Below are positions 11,228 through 22,787 of a stretch of DNA of 64,000 bases, piece by piece (positions within the stretch are counted from its first letter, which is position 1; every line of letters starts with the position of its first letter). The DNA lies in contig JAPTYO010000008.1 of the NCBI GenBank assembly GCA_036873135.1, positions 42,776,819 through 42,840,818 on the forward strand, written 5' to 3'. The position numbers and the translations under genes are program-made. Source of the stretch: Clarkia xantiana subsp. parviflora (lineage: Eukaryota > Streptophyta > Magnoliopsida > Myrtales > Onagraceae). A model generated the notes under the pieces. That model ran no database searches and was not told the origin of the DNA. It saw only the letters and a program-made list of their open reading frames with translations.

Positions 11228-11829
11228 TGTAAGCATATGGTGATGGGCGCCGTAAATGGAAGCCTATTATATGTATATGTTACCTAAGTTAATTGGGTAC
11301 ATGTCACCTTAGGACATTGGGCCAGACCCAAATCCCAATTGACATGAGAGGCCCAAAATTGGGCCTCCCTATACTAAGCATGGGCCGGCCGAAATTAGGG
11401 TGGAAGTAAAGTGGAATTTTGTCCAGTTTACTCCTCCTATATATATGGGGAGTTAGGGGTTTTATTAGGGTTAATCACAATTCCCTTTAAGTGGTGTTTT
11501 GAGAGAAAACCCTTCCCCCAGAGACACCATATTTCGGCCGAACCACTACCTCACCAAGGGTGTGCCAATTTTCCTTCGAGCAAACACTCCAGAGATATGT
11601 CCCTTGTCAAGAATCGATCAGAGGCTTTGCTGTGAAGAATATACCGCGTAGGGCTTCCTTCACAAGAACCCCTACAGGTGCCGACCGGAGGATCGTGAAC
11701 TCCCTCCTGCAAAGATCTTGGGACTACGGACAACTGTAGAGGTATGTGCGAATCTTCCACTGCGTAATTTCGATTACTAGCATGTACCATGTTTTAGTTT
11801 CCGTAGTGATTACTCCCTGTATTCTAACA
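11228..11829 (+). repeat. K1: Ty1/copia-type LTR, plus orientation
   Basis: It begins TGTAAGCATATGG and ends TTCTAACA. A TATA box (CTATATATATGG) lies near 11438. It aligns over its whole length with the K2 LTR on the opposite strand (for example the segment around CGCGTAGGGCTTC). No primer-binding site follows it, and the flanking pentamers (GGAGC and TATTA) do not match. It is therefore neither a clean solo LTR nor a normal 5' LTR. Confidence 0.72.
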
Positions 11830-12577
11830 TATTAGTTGCCCCGGCCCGACCCGACCTGAATGGGTCGGACCAATTGAGAAAACCTGGCTTTTGACCGCTC
11901 CGTTTTGGACCCGTGGAACCCGACCTGGTTCGGTTGACCCGGTTCGGTCAGTTTCGGATTCCCTTGGTCATCCGGGTTAGTTTACCCAACCTGATTGTGC
12001 TAAATTGGACCGGCCCGTAACCTTATAGGTCTGGCCGAAATTGACACTTGTGGGCCAAGTAGGGTTTTAAAATCCACCAAAAAGTTAACTTGGCCACCAA
12101 GTAACAATTAATTATAAAATAATTTCCAATTTTCTGCACATATATATATATATATATAATTTTCGGCAAACAGATATATATATTTATTGTCAAGATTCCG
12201 TATTTGTAAATATATAATCAATCAACAATATATATATATATATATATATATTTGGCAACATTATATATATATATAGCTTATGAAAATATATTATTGTCAA
12301 TATTCAATATTATGGATATATATATCATCATTAATATATATTTTCTCAATCTTTTAGGCAACTATATTATGAATAATATCTAGATCCCTAAAATTGTGCT
12401 AGATATATTGATAGTTTCTATTCACAATTATCTTGTGAACCGAGCCCTAATTTTGGTCTAATCTTTAAGATTAAAATATTCGGCCGAAACATTAAAAATA
12501 TTTTCTTCAATATTTTTTTATCACTTTGGGGTTACTTGTGGATTAAGAAATTAAAAATATCACATTGAACACCTATA
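11830..12577 (-). other. Interior of copia element K2, distal part, AT-rich
   Basis: This sequence continues the K2 interior once element B is removed, joining at the GTGTA duplication. No gag or pol domain is seen. It holds (TA)n runs at about 12140-12158, 12229-12251 and 12262-12275 and a Pro/Gly-type CCCGACCCG-rich stretch near 11840-12000. It appears to be noncoding leader or a degenerate non-autonomous interior. Confidence 0.5.
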
Positions 12578-12582
12578 GTGTA
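12578..12582. repeat. Target site duplication of element B (GTGTA), left
   Basis: GTGTA here and at 22783-22787, directly outside the TG...CA ends of B's LTRs. Confidence 0.93.
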
Positions 12583-13330
12583 TGATGGATATACGCCCAA
12601 TTTGAACCCGTTGACTTCCGAATCGTTTTATTTTGATCACCCCGTTAATGATTATAAATCGAAACTTCGACCCAAACACCCCCGCCAAAACACCAACGGT
12701 CCGGACAAGGCGAAAATACTCGTCCGGACCGCGACAAACTCACCTAGGTGAGGTCGGGTGACCACACCCGACCTCCCCTAGGGGAGATCGGGTCGGCCAA
12801 CCCAATCTCCCCTAGGGATGGGTTGGGTGGCCACACCCAACCCCTACCCTTGGGGGTCGGATTTTCTCCCCACCCCCAAGGGCCCCGGCACCGTTTTCCG
12901 ACAGTCAGATTATTTCCGCCAACCTCTCCGTGCTTTAAGGTATTAATTATGTAATCAGGGACTAATTAGTTGTGTTTAAAGGTTAACGATGTCATTAAGT
13001 CACCTTAATGACACTGTTGCCTATAAATACAACCCTTCCACCATTCATTTGGCCATCTTGGCTAATTGTGAAGTTTAGCTCTGACATCTCTCTAGCTTTA
13101 TCTCTCTAGAAATATCATTGTGACTTAGGCATCGGAGAGGGTTCATCAAGCACCACCACCCCCCCTCCGTGCTTGATACTGCCCCTCTTGCAGGGTACGA
13201 GGAGAGAAGCAAGGAAGCAGAAGGACACGGATCAGAACGACAGAACCTAGGAGCATCGAACCCGTAATTTCACCAGTGAGGAGTAAGGTTTAGGCCGGCG
13301 ACCCGTTGACCTAAAACTTAGAACCTAACA
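12583..13330 (+). repeat. Element B 5' LTR (748 bp)
   Basis: TGATGGATAT...CTAACA, TATA box CTATAAATAC at 13021-13030, and a poly-C tract followed by a CTCTTGCAGGG segment near 13157-13196. It carries a single copy of the palindromic CCTAGGGGAGATCGGGT-type unit (about 12765-12810); the 3' LTR has about five. Confidence 0.93.
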
Positions 13331-13332
13331 CT

Positions 13333-13348
13333 TGGCGCCGTCCGTGGG
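13333..13348 (+). promoter_or_regulatory. Element B primer-binding site
   Basis: TGGCGCCGTCCGTGGG, two bases after the 5' LTR. D (TGGCACCGTCTGTGGG), F and H have the same type of site. It pairs with the 3' end of a host tRNA; I do not assign which. Confidence 0.85.
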
Positions 13349-13381
13349 TTTCGAATAGAAAGCCTGGCAATCACGAGAGCG

Positions 13382-14578
13382 ATGACGAATATCTTAGCGT
13401 CTAGACATAATCGCCCACCTGGGGGCAATAGGCGAGGGAGACAGCCTATACCTCCAGCAAGGCAGCCTAACCCAGAGAAACAGCCTGTACACCCAGAGCC
13501 TCAGGTAGCCCCACAGGCACCCCAACCTAACAACCAGGAAGGAAGACCTTCACGCCCAGCTGGGGCTGAGTCTTCCACAGCCTCAACTCCATTGGCTAGG
13601 AGGCCACAGACACATGGGGGGCAACAAGGAGTGCCATCCCAATACACGACACCTCCTCAGGGGTACTACTATGAGGCACAACCTCAAGGATATCCATATG
13701 GAATGCCGGCTCAAAGGAACGACAATCGCGCTCACACAACCAACACAAGGCCCGCATATTCACAAGGAGCACAGACAGTGACTCCGGGGTTGATGAGCGC
13801 ATTGGATGAGCTACTAGCCTATAGAGAGACTCTGAGGAACAGGCAGGGAAGGCAACACCAGCATGAAGAAGAAGAAGTTCATGAGGAAGAACAAGTCCCA
13901 GAAGAAGAGCACCACTCGCACCCTCCAACAGGGCAGCGAGAAGAACCAAGGAGAGATAACCAAAGGCCACCCCCAGAGGGAAGGCAGCAGTTTGTGCCTC
14001 CAAGGCAGCAACAGACACAGCAGGATGCCAGGGCATACACCCCGCTGGGGGCAGATAGACAGGCAAGACCTCCAAGGAGGCAGGAATTCCACCAAGTACC
14101 CCAACAGGGATATCAGGGATACGCCTATAGTCCGTACCAGCACGGACAAGGGATCCCAGCAAGCCCAGTCTACAATTATGGAGGATATCAGAGAGACTAT
14201 ACTCCAACGCCGGTGATGATTACCCCGGAGGAGATAGAAGCCATGATAGTAAGGAAGATGAGTGAGTCAAAGAGGAACGGACTGCACTGCCTGAGTGACA
14301 ACACAAACCCCCCCTTCACGAGGGAGTTGGAAATGAACAAAGTGCCAGACTCCTTGCATACAATACAGATAGAAAAATACAATGGCAAGGGAGACCCTTT
14401 AGAGCACATTCAGCAGCATGAAGCCTCTCTATTCGGGAGAACTACTGATGACCGCTACAAGGCACTCTTATTTCCAAACACCCTATCAGGGGTGGCGTCA
14501 CATTGGTTCTCTAGCCTACCTACTGAGAGCATCCACTCATGGGCGCAGCTAAAGGCGAAGTTTCTTCAGGATACCTAG
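13382..14578 (+). pseudogene. Element B gag, first part (frameshifted)
   Basis: About 398 residues from an ATG 52 bp after the LTR. The first two thirds are Pro/Gln/Arg-rich and low complexity (residues ~10-280). A structured gag segment of the Retrotrans_gag type follows near residues 315-398, with IEKYNGKGDP, LFPNTLSG and SHWFSSLP. Gag would form the particle that packages element RNA. The frame ends at TAG 14576, but the continuing gag sequence (RKLLKGIGSLDD...) is open in another frame from 14539, so a one-base indel lies around 14555-14578. Element D has the same region uninterrupted apart from one stop. Confidence 0.85.
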
Positions 14579-16122
14579 GAGAAAGGAAACTACTCAAAGG
14601 AATAGGCTCCCTAGATGATGTGAAGCAAGAAAGTGATGAATCTTTGGCTGATTACTACACTAGGTTCAACCAGAACATAGCAGACATACAGGGCGACATC
14701 ACCAAGGGTGAAATAATAAGAGCCTTCATAAGAAACCTAGGCCGCTTCGGGTCCACATTGGCAGAAAAGATGGCCAAAAAACCTGCAAGCACCTTAGAGG
14801 AGCTAGCAGGGAGAGTGAAAACTCATATAGACCTAGAGAGGCATAGGGTGAGTAAGAAAGCCAAGATTCAAGCGGCAAAGGAGGACAATACAAAGCAGAA
14901 TAAGGGAAAGCCACCTCAGGCACCTCAACCCATAAGGCAACAAGAGTGGCGTCCGCCTCAGCAAAGAAATCAGATGGGTGAGCCATTGAAGGCTAGGGAA
15001 ATAAATGTTATCAAGTTCATACCATTGAACACCACCCTAGCAGTGGTCCTGGGAGAGATGAGAAATCAGAAATTATGGTCGCCCCCCGGAAGATGGAGAG
15101 CCCCAATGGTAGGGACACACAAGGATAGATGGTGTGATAACCATGAGGCATATGGGCATGATACGAACGAATGCTTTAGCTTGAAGCTAAGTATCAACAA
15201 TATCATCCAAAGAGGGGAGCTAAAACAGTTTGTTGATCACGGTGGCAATAGCACACAGCTAGGGCCATCATACAAGGATAAAGGCAAAGACAAAGTAGAT
15301 TATAATCCCCCACCTAACAAGAGAGGGACTATAAACATGATACATGGAGGAGTGGCATCAGGTGGCCCAACAGCCAATGCAAGGGAGGTTTATGCATCCA
15401 AGCTGAGCTCAGTACCAAAGTGGAGAAAGAGACCACGAGAAGGAGAGGAGATGAAGATTGAGTTTTTGGAAAAGGACAAGAGTCATATTGTCTTCCCGCA
15501 TGATGATGCTTTAGTCATCACGATGGACATCGATAACTTCGATGTAAAAAGAATACTGGTAGATGGGGGCAGCTCTGCAGACCTCCTAAGCCTAAGGGTC
15601 CTGGAAGAGATAGGAAAAACAAAGGCAGACATCAAACCAGTCAACTTCCCTCTAGTTGGCTTCTCAGGTGCAACAAGTTATCCCCTAGGAATGATAACCC
15701 TGCCAGTGACCATGGGCCAGGGATGGACACAGCTAAGGGTGAATATCAACTTCATGGTGGTTGAAAGCCTGGGAGCCTACAACGGGATCTTAGGAGGAAC
15801 AACCATAAATCCATATGAAATTGTGCCATCTACCGTGCATCAGAAGCTGAAGTATATCACTGAAAACGGAATTGGGGAAGTCTTGGGTGATCAACGCACT
15901 GCAAGGCAATGCTACGTCAACTCCATGAGACGTGGATCGCACAATTCAGACACAATGGCTATGGTCATGATTGGGGCCATCCAAAACAAAGAGAAGGTGA
16001 TGAAAAGACTAAGGCAGGGAAAGAGACTGAGTAGGCAGTTCTTTCAAGGACTAGCTAAGAAGAAGCAGAGAAGTAAGGCTGTAAGGGTAACAAGCATACC
16101 TTGGCAGCCAGAGAATGCATAA
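14539..16122 (+). pseudogene. Element B gag C-terminal half and protease
   Basis: Continues gag after the frameshift with a DESLADYYTRFNQ helix region and a Lys/Gln-rich linker. A zinc-binding-like motif follows near 15129-15177 (WCDNHEAYGHDTNEC: Cys-His-His-Cys), then the gag/protease border (INMIHGGVASGG, near 15330). The retropepsin motif LVDGGSS lies near 15558 and conserved protease flaps (YNGILGGTT; PSTVHQK) near 15779-15846. In A and D the sequence continues into RT; here it ends at TAA 16120-16122 after a divergent Lys-rich tail. The open frame resumes directly with the gag-like segment at 16123. There is no RT. Confidence 0.86.
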
Positions 16123-16710
16123 CGAAAGAGAACAAGGGACTCCATTGAAAAGGGTTTCCGATATATAGACGACATCAAGCAAATGCCAAAGGAGTCCATA
16201 TCAAGTTACTTTGGGAGATTCTTCAACTATGGTCCAAACATGAACATCACAAGAAGAGAGGCCGTAAGGGCCTTCCTTAGAAACATGCATCCAACCTCAT
16301 TTGAAGCATATGGAGGGCTCTATGAGGTGGTCATGACAAGCACAATGAGGGAGCTCAAGGAGAGGCTGGACAAGGCATTCGAAAAAGAGATAGGACAATG
16401 TGAAGAGGTCCTTGAAGAAGAAAAAGAGGACCACATTCTTGAAGGAGGTGTAGACTTCAAATTCACACCCCTTACAATGAAGTTAGAAGAAATTTTTCAG
16501 GAGTACCTCAAGGAAGAGCTACCAAAATGCAAGGAGGAGGGCAAGGCCTTCCTAGGAAGAGATGCAAAGGGTTGGTGTGAGTACCATGGGACCTGGGGGC
16601 ATCAAACCAATGATTTCATGGTGTTGAAGATAGAAGTGGAAGAAATGATTTACAAAGGAGGCCTAAAGGAGTATGTGGCAACAGACACACGCACCACCCC
16701 ATATCCTTAG
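16123..16710 (+). pseudogene. Element B second gag-like segment (gag') in place of pol
   Basis: Same frame as the protease ORF, separated only by the TAA at 16120; an ATG lies at 16183. The start parallels gag (KESISSYFGRFFNYG and TRREAVRAFLRN versus DESLADYYTRFNQN and TKGEIIRAFIRN). The end has a second zinc-binding-like motif, WCEYHGTWGHQTND, with Cys, His, His but Asp where the last Cys would be. It is followed by a KIEVEEMIYKGGLKEYVA tail that parallels gag's SINNIIQRGELKQFV. Between them is an acidic helical linker. I infer a duplicated and diverged gag portion fused downstream of protease. Element E ends in a related tail. Function is unknown; an accessory structural protein is possible. 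Confidence 0.7.
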
Positions 16711-16972
16711 TTTAATATTCAGCACTTTGCATGTTCAAGCATTTTAAGTTTTCCAAAAACAACTTTTGAGAAGGAGAACTCAAGAAGTTACTCCGACTCT
16801 ACAACTATCTTTGATTTCCTCCAAAGGGTGTCTTGATCCATCCATGGCACCCCAAGTGTACATAAAGCATGAATTCTCCTAATGAAGTAGAAATTACTCA
16901 AAAGTATCTTTCAAAGAAGGCGGTAATATAATCATTATGTTATCCTTACACAGATATGACTTCCAAGTCAAC
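16711..16972 (+). other. Element B 3' UTR, first part
   Basis: Noncoding stretch between the gag-like segment and the tandem array. Nothing recognisable. Confidence 0.5.
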
Positions 16973-17500
16973 AACACCTTCAACGCCCCCAAGAGCGTAT
17001 CTTGAGAGTAGTTTTCATACTACGAACTTCGACGCCCCCAATAGCGTATCTTGAGAGTAGTTTTCATACTACGAACTTCGACGCCCCCAAGAGCGTATCT
17101 TGAGAGTAGTTTTCATACTACGAACTTCGACGCCCCCAAGAGCGTATCTTGAGAGTAGTTTTCATACTACGAACTTCGACGCCCCCAAGAGCGTATCTTG
17201 AGAGTGGTTTCCAAAAACTACGAATTTCGACGCCCCCAAGAGCGTATCTTGAGAGTGGTTTCTAAAAACTACGACCTTCGACGCCCCCAAGAGCGTATCT
17301 TGAGGTAGATTTCAAACTACCAGATTCGACGCCCCCAAGAGCGTATCTTGAGGTAGATTTCAAACTACCAGATTCGACGCCCACCAGGAGCGTATCTTTG
17401 GTCTAACTTGTGCCCTCCGGGAGCCTATCCTGTGAAACGTTAAGTGCCCTCCGAGAGCCTGTCTCGTGAACAGATTCGACGCCCACCAAGAGCGTATATT
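16973..17500 (+). repeat. 49-bp tandem array in element B 3' UTR
   Basis: The motif CGACGCCCCCAAGAGCGTATCTTGAG recurs at about 16982, 17031, 17080, 17129, 17178, 17229, 17280, 17328 and 17376. Spacing is 49 bp in the first copies and drifts to 51 and then 48 bp at the right end. The last copies decay (CCCACCAGGAGCG). It lies where A, D and G also carry unrelated tandem arrays. Confidence 0.92.
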
Positions 17501-17905
17501 TGGTCTAACAGTACCATATATACCATTTAAAGGGTGTCAGAAGAGATCATTGCACCATACTAAGAAGGATCCCATGAAAAATAATTACAAATCAAAGTTG
17601 TATGAAGAACACATAATGTTTTTTCTTGATGAGATAGCAGGTATGATGTGAAGGAAAACACAAAAGAAAGATAAGTAAAGGAAAGAACAAGGAAAGGAAG
17701 AGTCCATGATCAAAGGAATATATACAGAAGCATATGAAGTACCCATCAAAAGGCAGGTGTTCCACACACCATGCATACCACAACCAAAGTCAGGTGTTCC
17801 ACACACCGCCAACATAACCATGCAAAGAAGAAAAGCAACAAAACATCCCAAGTATAGCAATCCCAAAATGAACTCGACCCATCAAGGGGAGAAACACTTA
17901 ACCCA
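17501..17905. other. Element B, spacer between array and antisense gene
   Basis: Noncoding. It contains two copies of CAGGTGTTCCACACACC (about 17754 and 17791) and two CCCATCAA/TTAAAGGGGA motifs near 17880-17920. Confidence 0.45.
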
Positions 17906-20443
17906 TTAAAGGGGAGGAAAAGTAAAGTCATATGTACAAGGATAAAGAGATATCAGCATATCAACCAGAGCCTGCTGGAGAGTCCTCACGGTCCTGACCC
18001 TCTGAGGAAGAACCACCAACAGAGCTCGAAGAAGAGGAGGAAGAGCCTGAACTATCAACATCCACAGGTATAGCATCCACTTGTGCAGGGGCAGGCTCAT
18101 CAGCAACAGCAGCTTAACCCCTAAGGCCATATAACCAGTAGCATATGGCCCAAAGTCACCCAGATCATTGACGGGAAACTGAGGATCCATACGAAAGATG
18201 TGATCAACAAGGTACTCCCCGAACTGGTTCATCTCCTGGTTCAACCGAACGCTGTAATCAGCAGTAAAGGCAGAGGAAGCTTTGTACTCAGATACTGCAA
18301 CAGCTCTCTCCTCCGCCCGGCACCTCGCCTCAAGCTTCGTCAACCCCTCAGCATGGAGTGACGATGCAACATCAGCCTCACGGCGCAAACTACCCACGGT
18401 AGTCTCAAGTAGAGCTACCTGGTCCCTAAGCTCCTGTATCTGCAAGTCAGACAGGCGAGCCTTCTCAGCGGCTGTGGCAAGCTCCGCCTTCAAGGATACC
18501 TGGTTATCCTCAAGAGCCTTCTTTTCATCTACCAACTCAAGCGCAAGAGACGACATATTCACCATGTCGGACATACCCTGAAAATTCAACAAGGGGTAGG
18601 TAACTTAGCAAGCAATCACATGAAAGAAGAAAAGGAAGAGAAACACCACTTACAGGAACATAGCGGGATAACACCCCCTGGATGAAGCGTCGGGTCTCCT
18701 TAGGGGACTTTGGCTGAGGAACACGATCACCAGGAGCGATGGCACCACGAAGTACCCGAATGCCAACCTACGGGGTGCGCAAGGAGGAACCGCTGTCAAA
18801 GTGGAACTCCTTCAATCCTGCAAAGGGAGTCAACTCAGCTCCCACAATATCCTCGTCAGTAAGGCTCGTAAAGTCCTTTTGAGTCAAAGCCGGAGGCCCA
18901 ACTATACAAAGAAAGCAAAGTAAAGAAAAACACAAGCATAGAAGCATCAATGACATAAAGAAAAAACGAACCTGAAGACCGTGCCCTCGGCTGGGGGGCA
19001 GGAGATGGAGAATCAGTGACCACCCCACCATCGCCAGCAGGCCGCTTCCCTTTATCAGCTCGGGAAGGCGCCTCTTCAACCACTATCTCTTTGTCGCGAG
19101 AAAGGGTCGGGGGACGAACACCAGGGGGAGGAGGGTCTGCAGCCTTCTTCTTCTTGACAGCTGAGGCCCCGGCCTCAGAGTCGGACCTCCGTGACTTGGA
19201 CTTAGAAGGTCCAGAGCCCTTGCCCACAGAGACGACTCTCTCGGTCACCAAGGGAGAGTGCCCTAACAATACAAGGAAAACAATGTGAGAAAAAACACAA
19301 GTATACCATAAGAGAAGAAAGAAGTATACCAGAGGCCCCAGCAGTCTTCCCAGGCATAGGGGACTTCTTCGGAGTAGAGCTGGAGGGAGCCCTCCTCTTG
19401 CTCAGATCAACTGGCGTTGCCTGCACGTTATACATTTTCCCGTGAAACCAACCTACAAGGGAAAAACAGAAAATAAATATAGATGAGAAGACTAAGTAAC
19501 ATACCGAATCCCCGGAGAGAGGAGTCAAACTAATCCCTGCCTCATAGAGGTCTGTCTCGGTCACCAAGGACACAGGGCAGTAAGACTGGGTCTTGTGGCT
19601 CTCATAGATAGTCTTCATAGTCTCTAAGTCCACAGAAGAGAACTCCCCTAAGGCAGGCCAGCCGTCTGATCGGTCCACATTCAGAACCGGCCAGGTAACG
19701 TATCGATCCGTGATAAAGAAATAATGTTTGGCCCAATGGCTCGCCGAGTTATCGCTCTGAACCACGAAACGAAGAGAAGTATTCCACTCAACCCCGCTCA
19801 ACCCGAAATCAGCAAATCGGGAATCTTTGAGGGAAGGATAGCGAGTCACGAAACTCGCGAAGCCTACCTTCTTCTGATACTGAAACCGGAAGAAGCATCG
19901 GAACAAGACCAAGGAGTACTTCCAGGAGTACCACTGGCATAGCACCCGGAAACCCACCCAGACGCGAATAGCACTGGGGGCAAGGTTCACGGGGGAGATC
20001 CTAAAGAATCTACTCAACTCTACGAGCTCATCGCAATAAGGCAAGCGCAACCCAAACCGAATCTGGGAAGGATAGACAACAACCTTCCCCCTGGGAGGCT
20101 CTGTCACTGTCTGGCGAGTGTTTCCCAAAGAAGGGAGGAAGGGGTACAATGGCTCGTCTAAAGGACAAATGTCACCTAAGGTGACATGCTCGTTATAGTC
20201 GGATCTAGTCAGGTAGTTCTCCGACAAAGCAGCGAGACCTAAATCAAAGGCAGTGAGAAATTCCAAGCTCGAATCAGGCTCCGACCAATACCCTGGCTCA
20301 GTATACGACTCAGAATCCGACTCCGAACTAATGGCAGGAAAGAAAGCAACGCGACGAATAGAAGGAAAGAGAAACTTACTCATCCTTCGAAGGATATAGC
20401 GCCTCTGCCAAGTTTGTGTACAGGGGCACCACCACGAGTACAA
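17906..20443 (-). CDS. Element B antisense gene (multi-exon, Transposase_28-like plus coiled coil)
   Basis: Read right to left. The first coding block (about 20376-19506) has an acidic start, then a domain with the pattern RFGLRLPYCDELVELSRFF ... PSAIRVWVGFRVLC. This resembles the plant 'putative gypsy type transposon' family (PF04195, from memory). Linker exons follow: about 19452-19330 (KRRAPSSSTPKKSP) and about 19263-18975 (Lys/Pro-rich). Another small exon lies near 18902-18659, and a last exon (about 18578-17906) encodes a long coiled coil and a GDFGPYA block. Introns are suggested by donors such as GTATAC (near 19329) and GTAAGTGG (18657), and by acceptors ending TTGTTAG and TTTTCAG. 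The 52-nt gap at 19504-19453 could be an intron or read through; splicing it would change phase. Related genes occur in A and D. The function is unknown. Confidence 0.72.
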
Positions 20444-20449
20444 TACCTG

Positions 20450-21336
20450 TCATAGCATGAAGGTGTTAAGATAAGAAGATCTCCGAAAAATCCGGACATA
20501 CCACGGCACCCGACAAGCAACAACCAAAAATGCAAAGACACCCATTGAAGGGAATGAGCACATGCTAAGGACACTACAACGACAAAATCGGGCAATTTTA
20601 CTCGGATCAAGAAACCGATTTCCGAGCAAAATTACGATTATGCCCCTCCACGAAAATCAACGTGCAAATGGCATCCCAAATATCGAAATCCAAGCGGGAA
20701 TGGTTTAAACGAGCAAAAAACTATCTCCGGGCAAACGGACAAAAATTTTCCCCAAATCGGCGGCTATCTACGGCAATCACATATTCAATCAAAAGTCGAC
20801 AAATCAAAAGTCGACAAATCAAACATCGGCAATCAAGCATGGGCGATCAAGAATTAGCAATTCAAGCATTGACATTTCATACGCTAAACGAAAGGAAAAA
20901 GATCGGACCTTCGGAAAACCCGACCCGATTTGGTAAACGGAGCCGGGATTCAAATTTCGAGGTCGCCGGAAATCTGGTCCCGCCGTCGCCGGAGCTGGGC
21001 TCAGCCGCCTGGCCCTCGCCACGTCCCGATTCTGGCCGGTCGGAGCCACCCACGTCCCGCCTCGCCGTCGCCTGCCCCAGTCGGTCCGAGCGCTGTCCCT
21101 CGTCCAGCCACCGCCCAGCCGGAGTCGTGCCGCCGTCCTCTGTCGGCCCTCCCCGCGCCTCTGCTCCGCCCGCTGGCCACCGAGCTGCTGGTCGGAATTT
21201 CTGGTCCTCCACCGGAATTTCGGCCGGCCCCCCTCCCTTGGTGTGCAAGATTCTCTCCAAATTTTTCCTTGCTCTCCAAGTGTGAGGAAAAAAGAAAAAG
21301 ATGACAATGGTGGCTAAGTGAGGTAATTTCTTTACT
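20450..21336 (-). other. Leader of element B antisense unit, with GC-rich block
   Basis: Between the candidate TATA box and the first coding exon. It contains an 8-bp-phased AAAAGTCGACAAATC duplicate (20790-20825) and a strongly GC-rich block (about 20940-21240). That block is open in several frames on both strands but has repetitive, low-complexity composition. I treat it as a 5' leader, not a gene. Confidence 0.5.
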
Positions 21337-21350
21337 CCTCTATATATTTG
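21337..21350 (-). promoter_or_regulatory. Candidate TATA box of B antisense unit
   Basis: The minus strand reads CAAATATATAGAGG, followed by a GC-rich leader. The position is equivalent to the candidate TATA boxes in A and D. Confidence 0.5.
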
Positions 21351-21892
21351 AAAAGGTGTAGGGTTTTTTAAAGTGACATAATCACAACCCTCCATTTAAA
21401 TTTAGAAGAGATCTAAGGGTTAAAGGGAAAACTATCATCTTTACCTCCCTTAGACTATGGTTAGGCATATTTCCACCCAAGTTAACATCCTATAGGCATA
21501 TTTTTTAGTATCCTATACTTAGAAAAATTTTGGACCAAAATTAAAATTTTTCCCCACTTAAGGCTTACCCCGTCATGAAATTGAAGCATAGACTCATTTA
21601 GCCGTATTCATGTTGCATCCCCACGTGCGTATAATTTCCGAGTATGAGCTCATGACGGTATTGGATTTATTATTTCCATCTCAGACGGACACGTGCTTGG
21701 ACACGTGTCCGTACTATTCTGACGTTTACAATTCTTCTATCTTATAAGACAGGGGGTAGAGTCAGAGACACACACCCATGGGTAAGTAAGGATTCCGACA
21801 AAAGGTAAAATCCCGGCTTCAAATTGCGCGTGTCATACCATCCTAAAATAGAGTCAATCAAGGGTCATGCCATTGGTTGACTCGGGGGCATG
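21351..21892 (+). other. Element B region before the 3' LTR
   Basis: Noncoding. It ends in the polypurine tract CTCGGGGGCATG (about 21881-21892) used to prime plus-strand DNA. Confidence 0.6.
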
Positions 21893-22782
21893 TGATGGAT
21901 ATACGCCCAATTTGAACCCGTTGACTTCCGAATCGTTTTATTTTGATCACCCCGTTAATGATTATAAATCGATACTTCGACCCAAACACCCCGCCAAAAC
22001 ACCAACGGTCCGGACGAGGCGAAAATACTCGTCCGGACCGCGACAAACTCACCTAGGTGAGGTCGGGAGGCCACACCCGACCTCCCCTAGGGGAGATCGG
22101 GTTGGTAAACCCGATCTCTTCTAGGGGAGATCGGGTCAGCCAACCCGATCTCCCCTAGGGGAGATCGGGTCGGCCAACCCGATCTCCCCTAGGGGAGATC
22201 GAGTCGGCCAACCCGATCCCCCCTAGGGGAGATAGGGTTGGTCAACCCTATCTCCCCTAGGGAGGGGTTGGGTGGCCACACCCAACCCCTACCCTTGGGG
22301 TCGGATTTTCTCCGCACCCCCAAGGGCCCCGGCACCGTTTTCCGACTCCCGTACTCAGATTATTTCCGCCAACCTCTCCGTGCTTTAAGGTATTAATTAT
22401 GTAATCAGGGACTAATTAATTGTGTTTAAAGGTTAACGATGTCGTTAAGTCACCTTAATGACACCGTTGCCTATAAATTCAACCCTTCCACCATTCATTT
22501 GGGCATCTTGGCTAATTGTGAAGTTTAGCTCTGACTTCTCTCTAGCTTTATCTCTCTAGAAATATCATTCTGACTTAGGCATCGGAGAGGGTTCATCAAG
22601 CACCACCCCCCCCCCCCTCAGTGCTTGATACTGCCCCTGTTGCAGGGTACGAGGAGAGAAGCAAGGAAGCAGAAGGACACGGATCAGAACGACAGAACCT
22701 AGGAGCACCGAACCCGTAGTTTCACCAGTGAGAAGTAAGGTTTAGGCCGGCGACCCGTTGACCTAAAACTTAGAACCTAACA
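21893..22782 (+). repeat. Element B 3' LTR (890 bp)
   Basis: TGATGGATAT...CTAACA, TATA box CTATAAATTC at 22471-22480. It is 142 bp longer than the 5' LTR. Almost all of the difference comes from about four additional 36-bp palindromic units at 22080-22262. Confidence 0.93.
22075..22265. repeat. 36-bp palindromic tandem repeat inside B 3' LTR
   Basis: The unit CTAGGGGAGATCGGGT, a short spacer such as CGGCCA, and ACCCGATCTCCC recurs about five times. Each unit is itself an inverted repeat, so the array alternates palindromes around CCTAGG and around the spacer. The 5' LTR has one such unit. Confidence 0.88.
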
Positions 22783-22787
22783 GTGTA
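22783..22787. repeat. Target site duplication of element B (GTGTA), right
   Basis: GTGTA directly after the LTR end CTAACA; matches 12578-12582. Confidence 0.93.

Larger units (their letters stand above)
12583..22782 (+). mobile_element. Element B: complete non-autonomous Tat-like LTR retrotransposon
   Basis: 10.2 kb between perfect GTGTA duplications. Layout: 5' LTR 12583-13330, PBS 13333-13348, gag, gag end/protease, a second gag-like segment, a 49-bp tandem array, a large antisense gene, a polypurine tract (CTCGGGGGCATG) and 3' LTR 21893-22782. There is no RT, RNase H or integrase. Protease-region sequence is close to that of A and D. It inserted into the interior of copia element K2. Mobility would need enzymes in trans. 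Confidence 0.93.

Noticed and set aside
13596..14207. 203-residue minus-strand ORF opposite B gag
   Set aside because: A shadow of the Pro/Gln/Arg-rich gag coding sequence. It does not correspond to the antisense gene position in A or D.
20662..21395. Several 100-200-residue ORFs on both strands in the GC-rich block of element B
   Set aside because: High GC content removes stop codons in all frames. The predicted proteins are Pro/Arg/Gly-rich and mutually overlapping, with no conserved counterpart in A or D.
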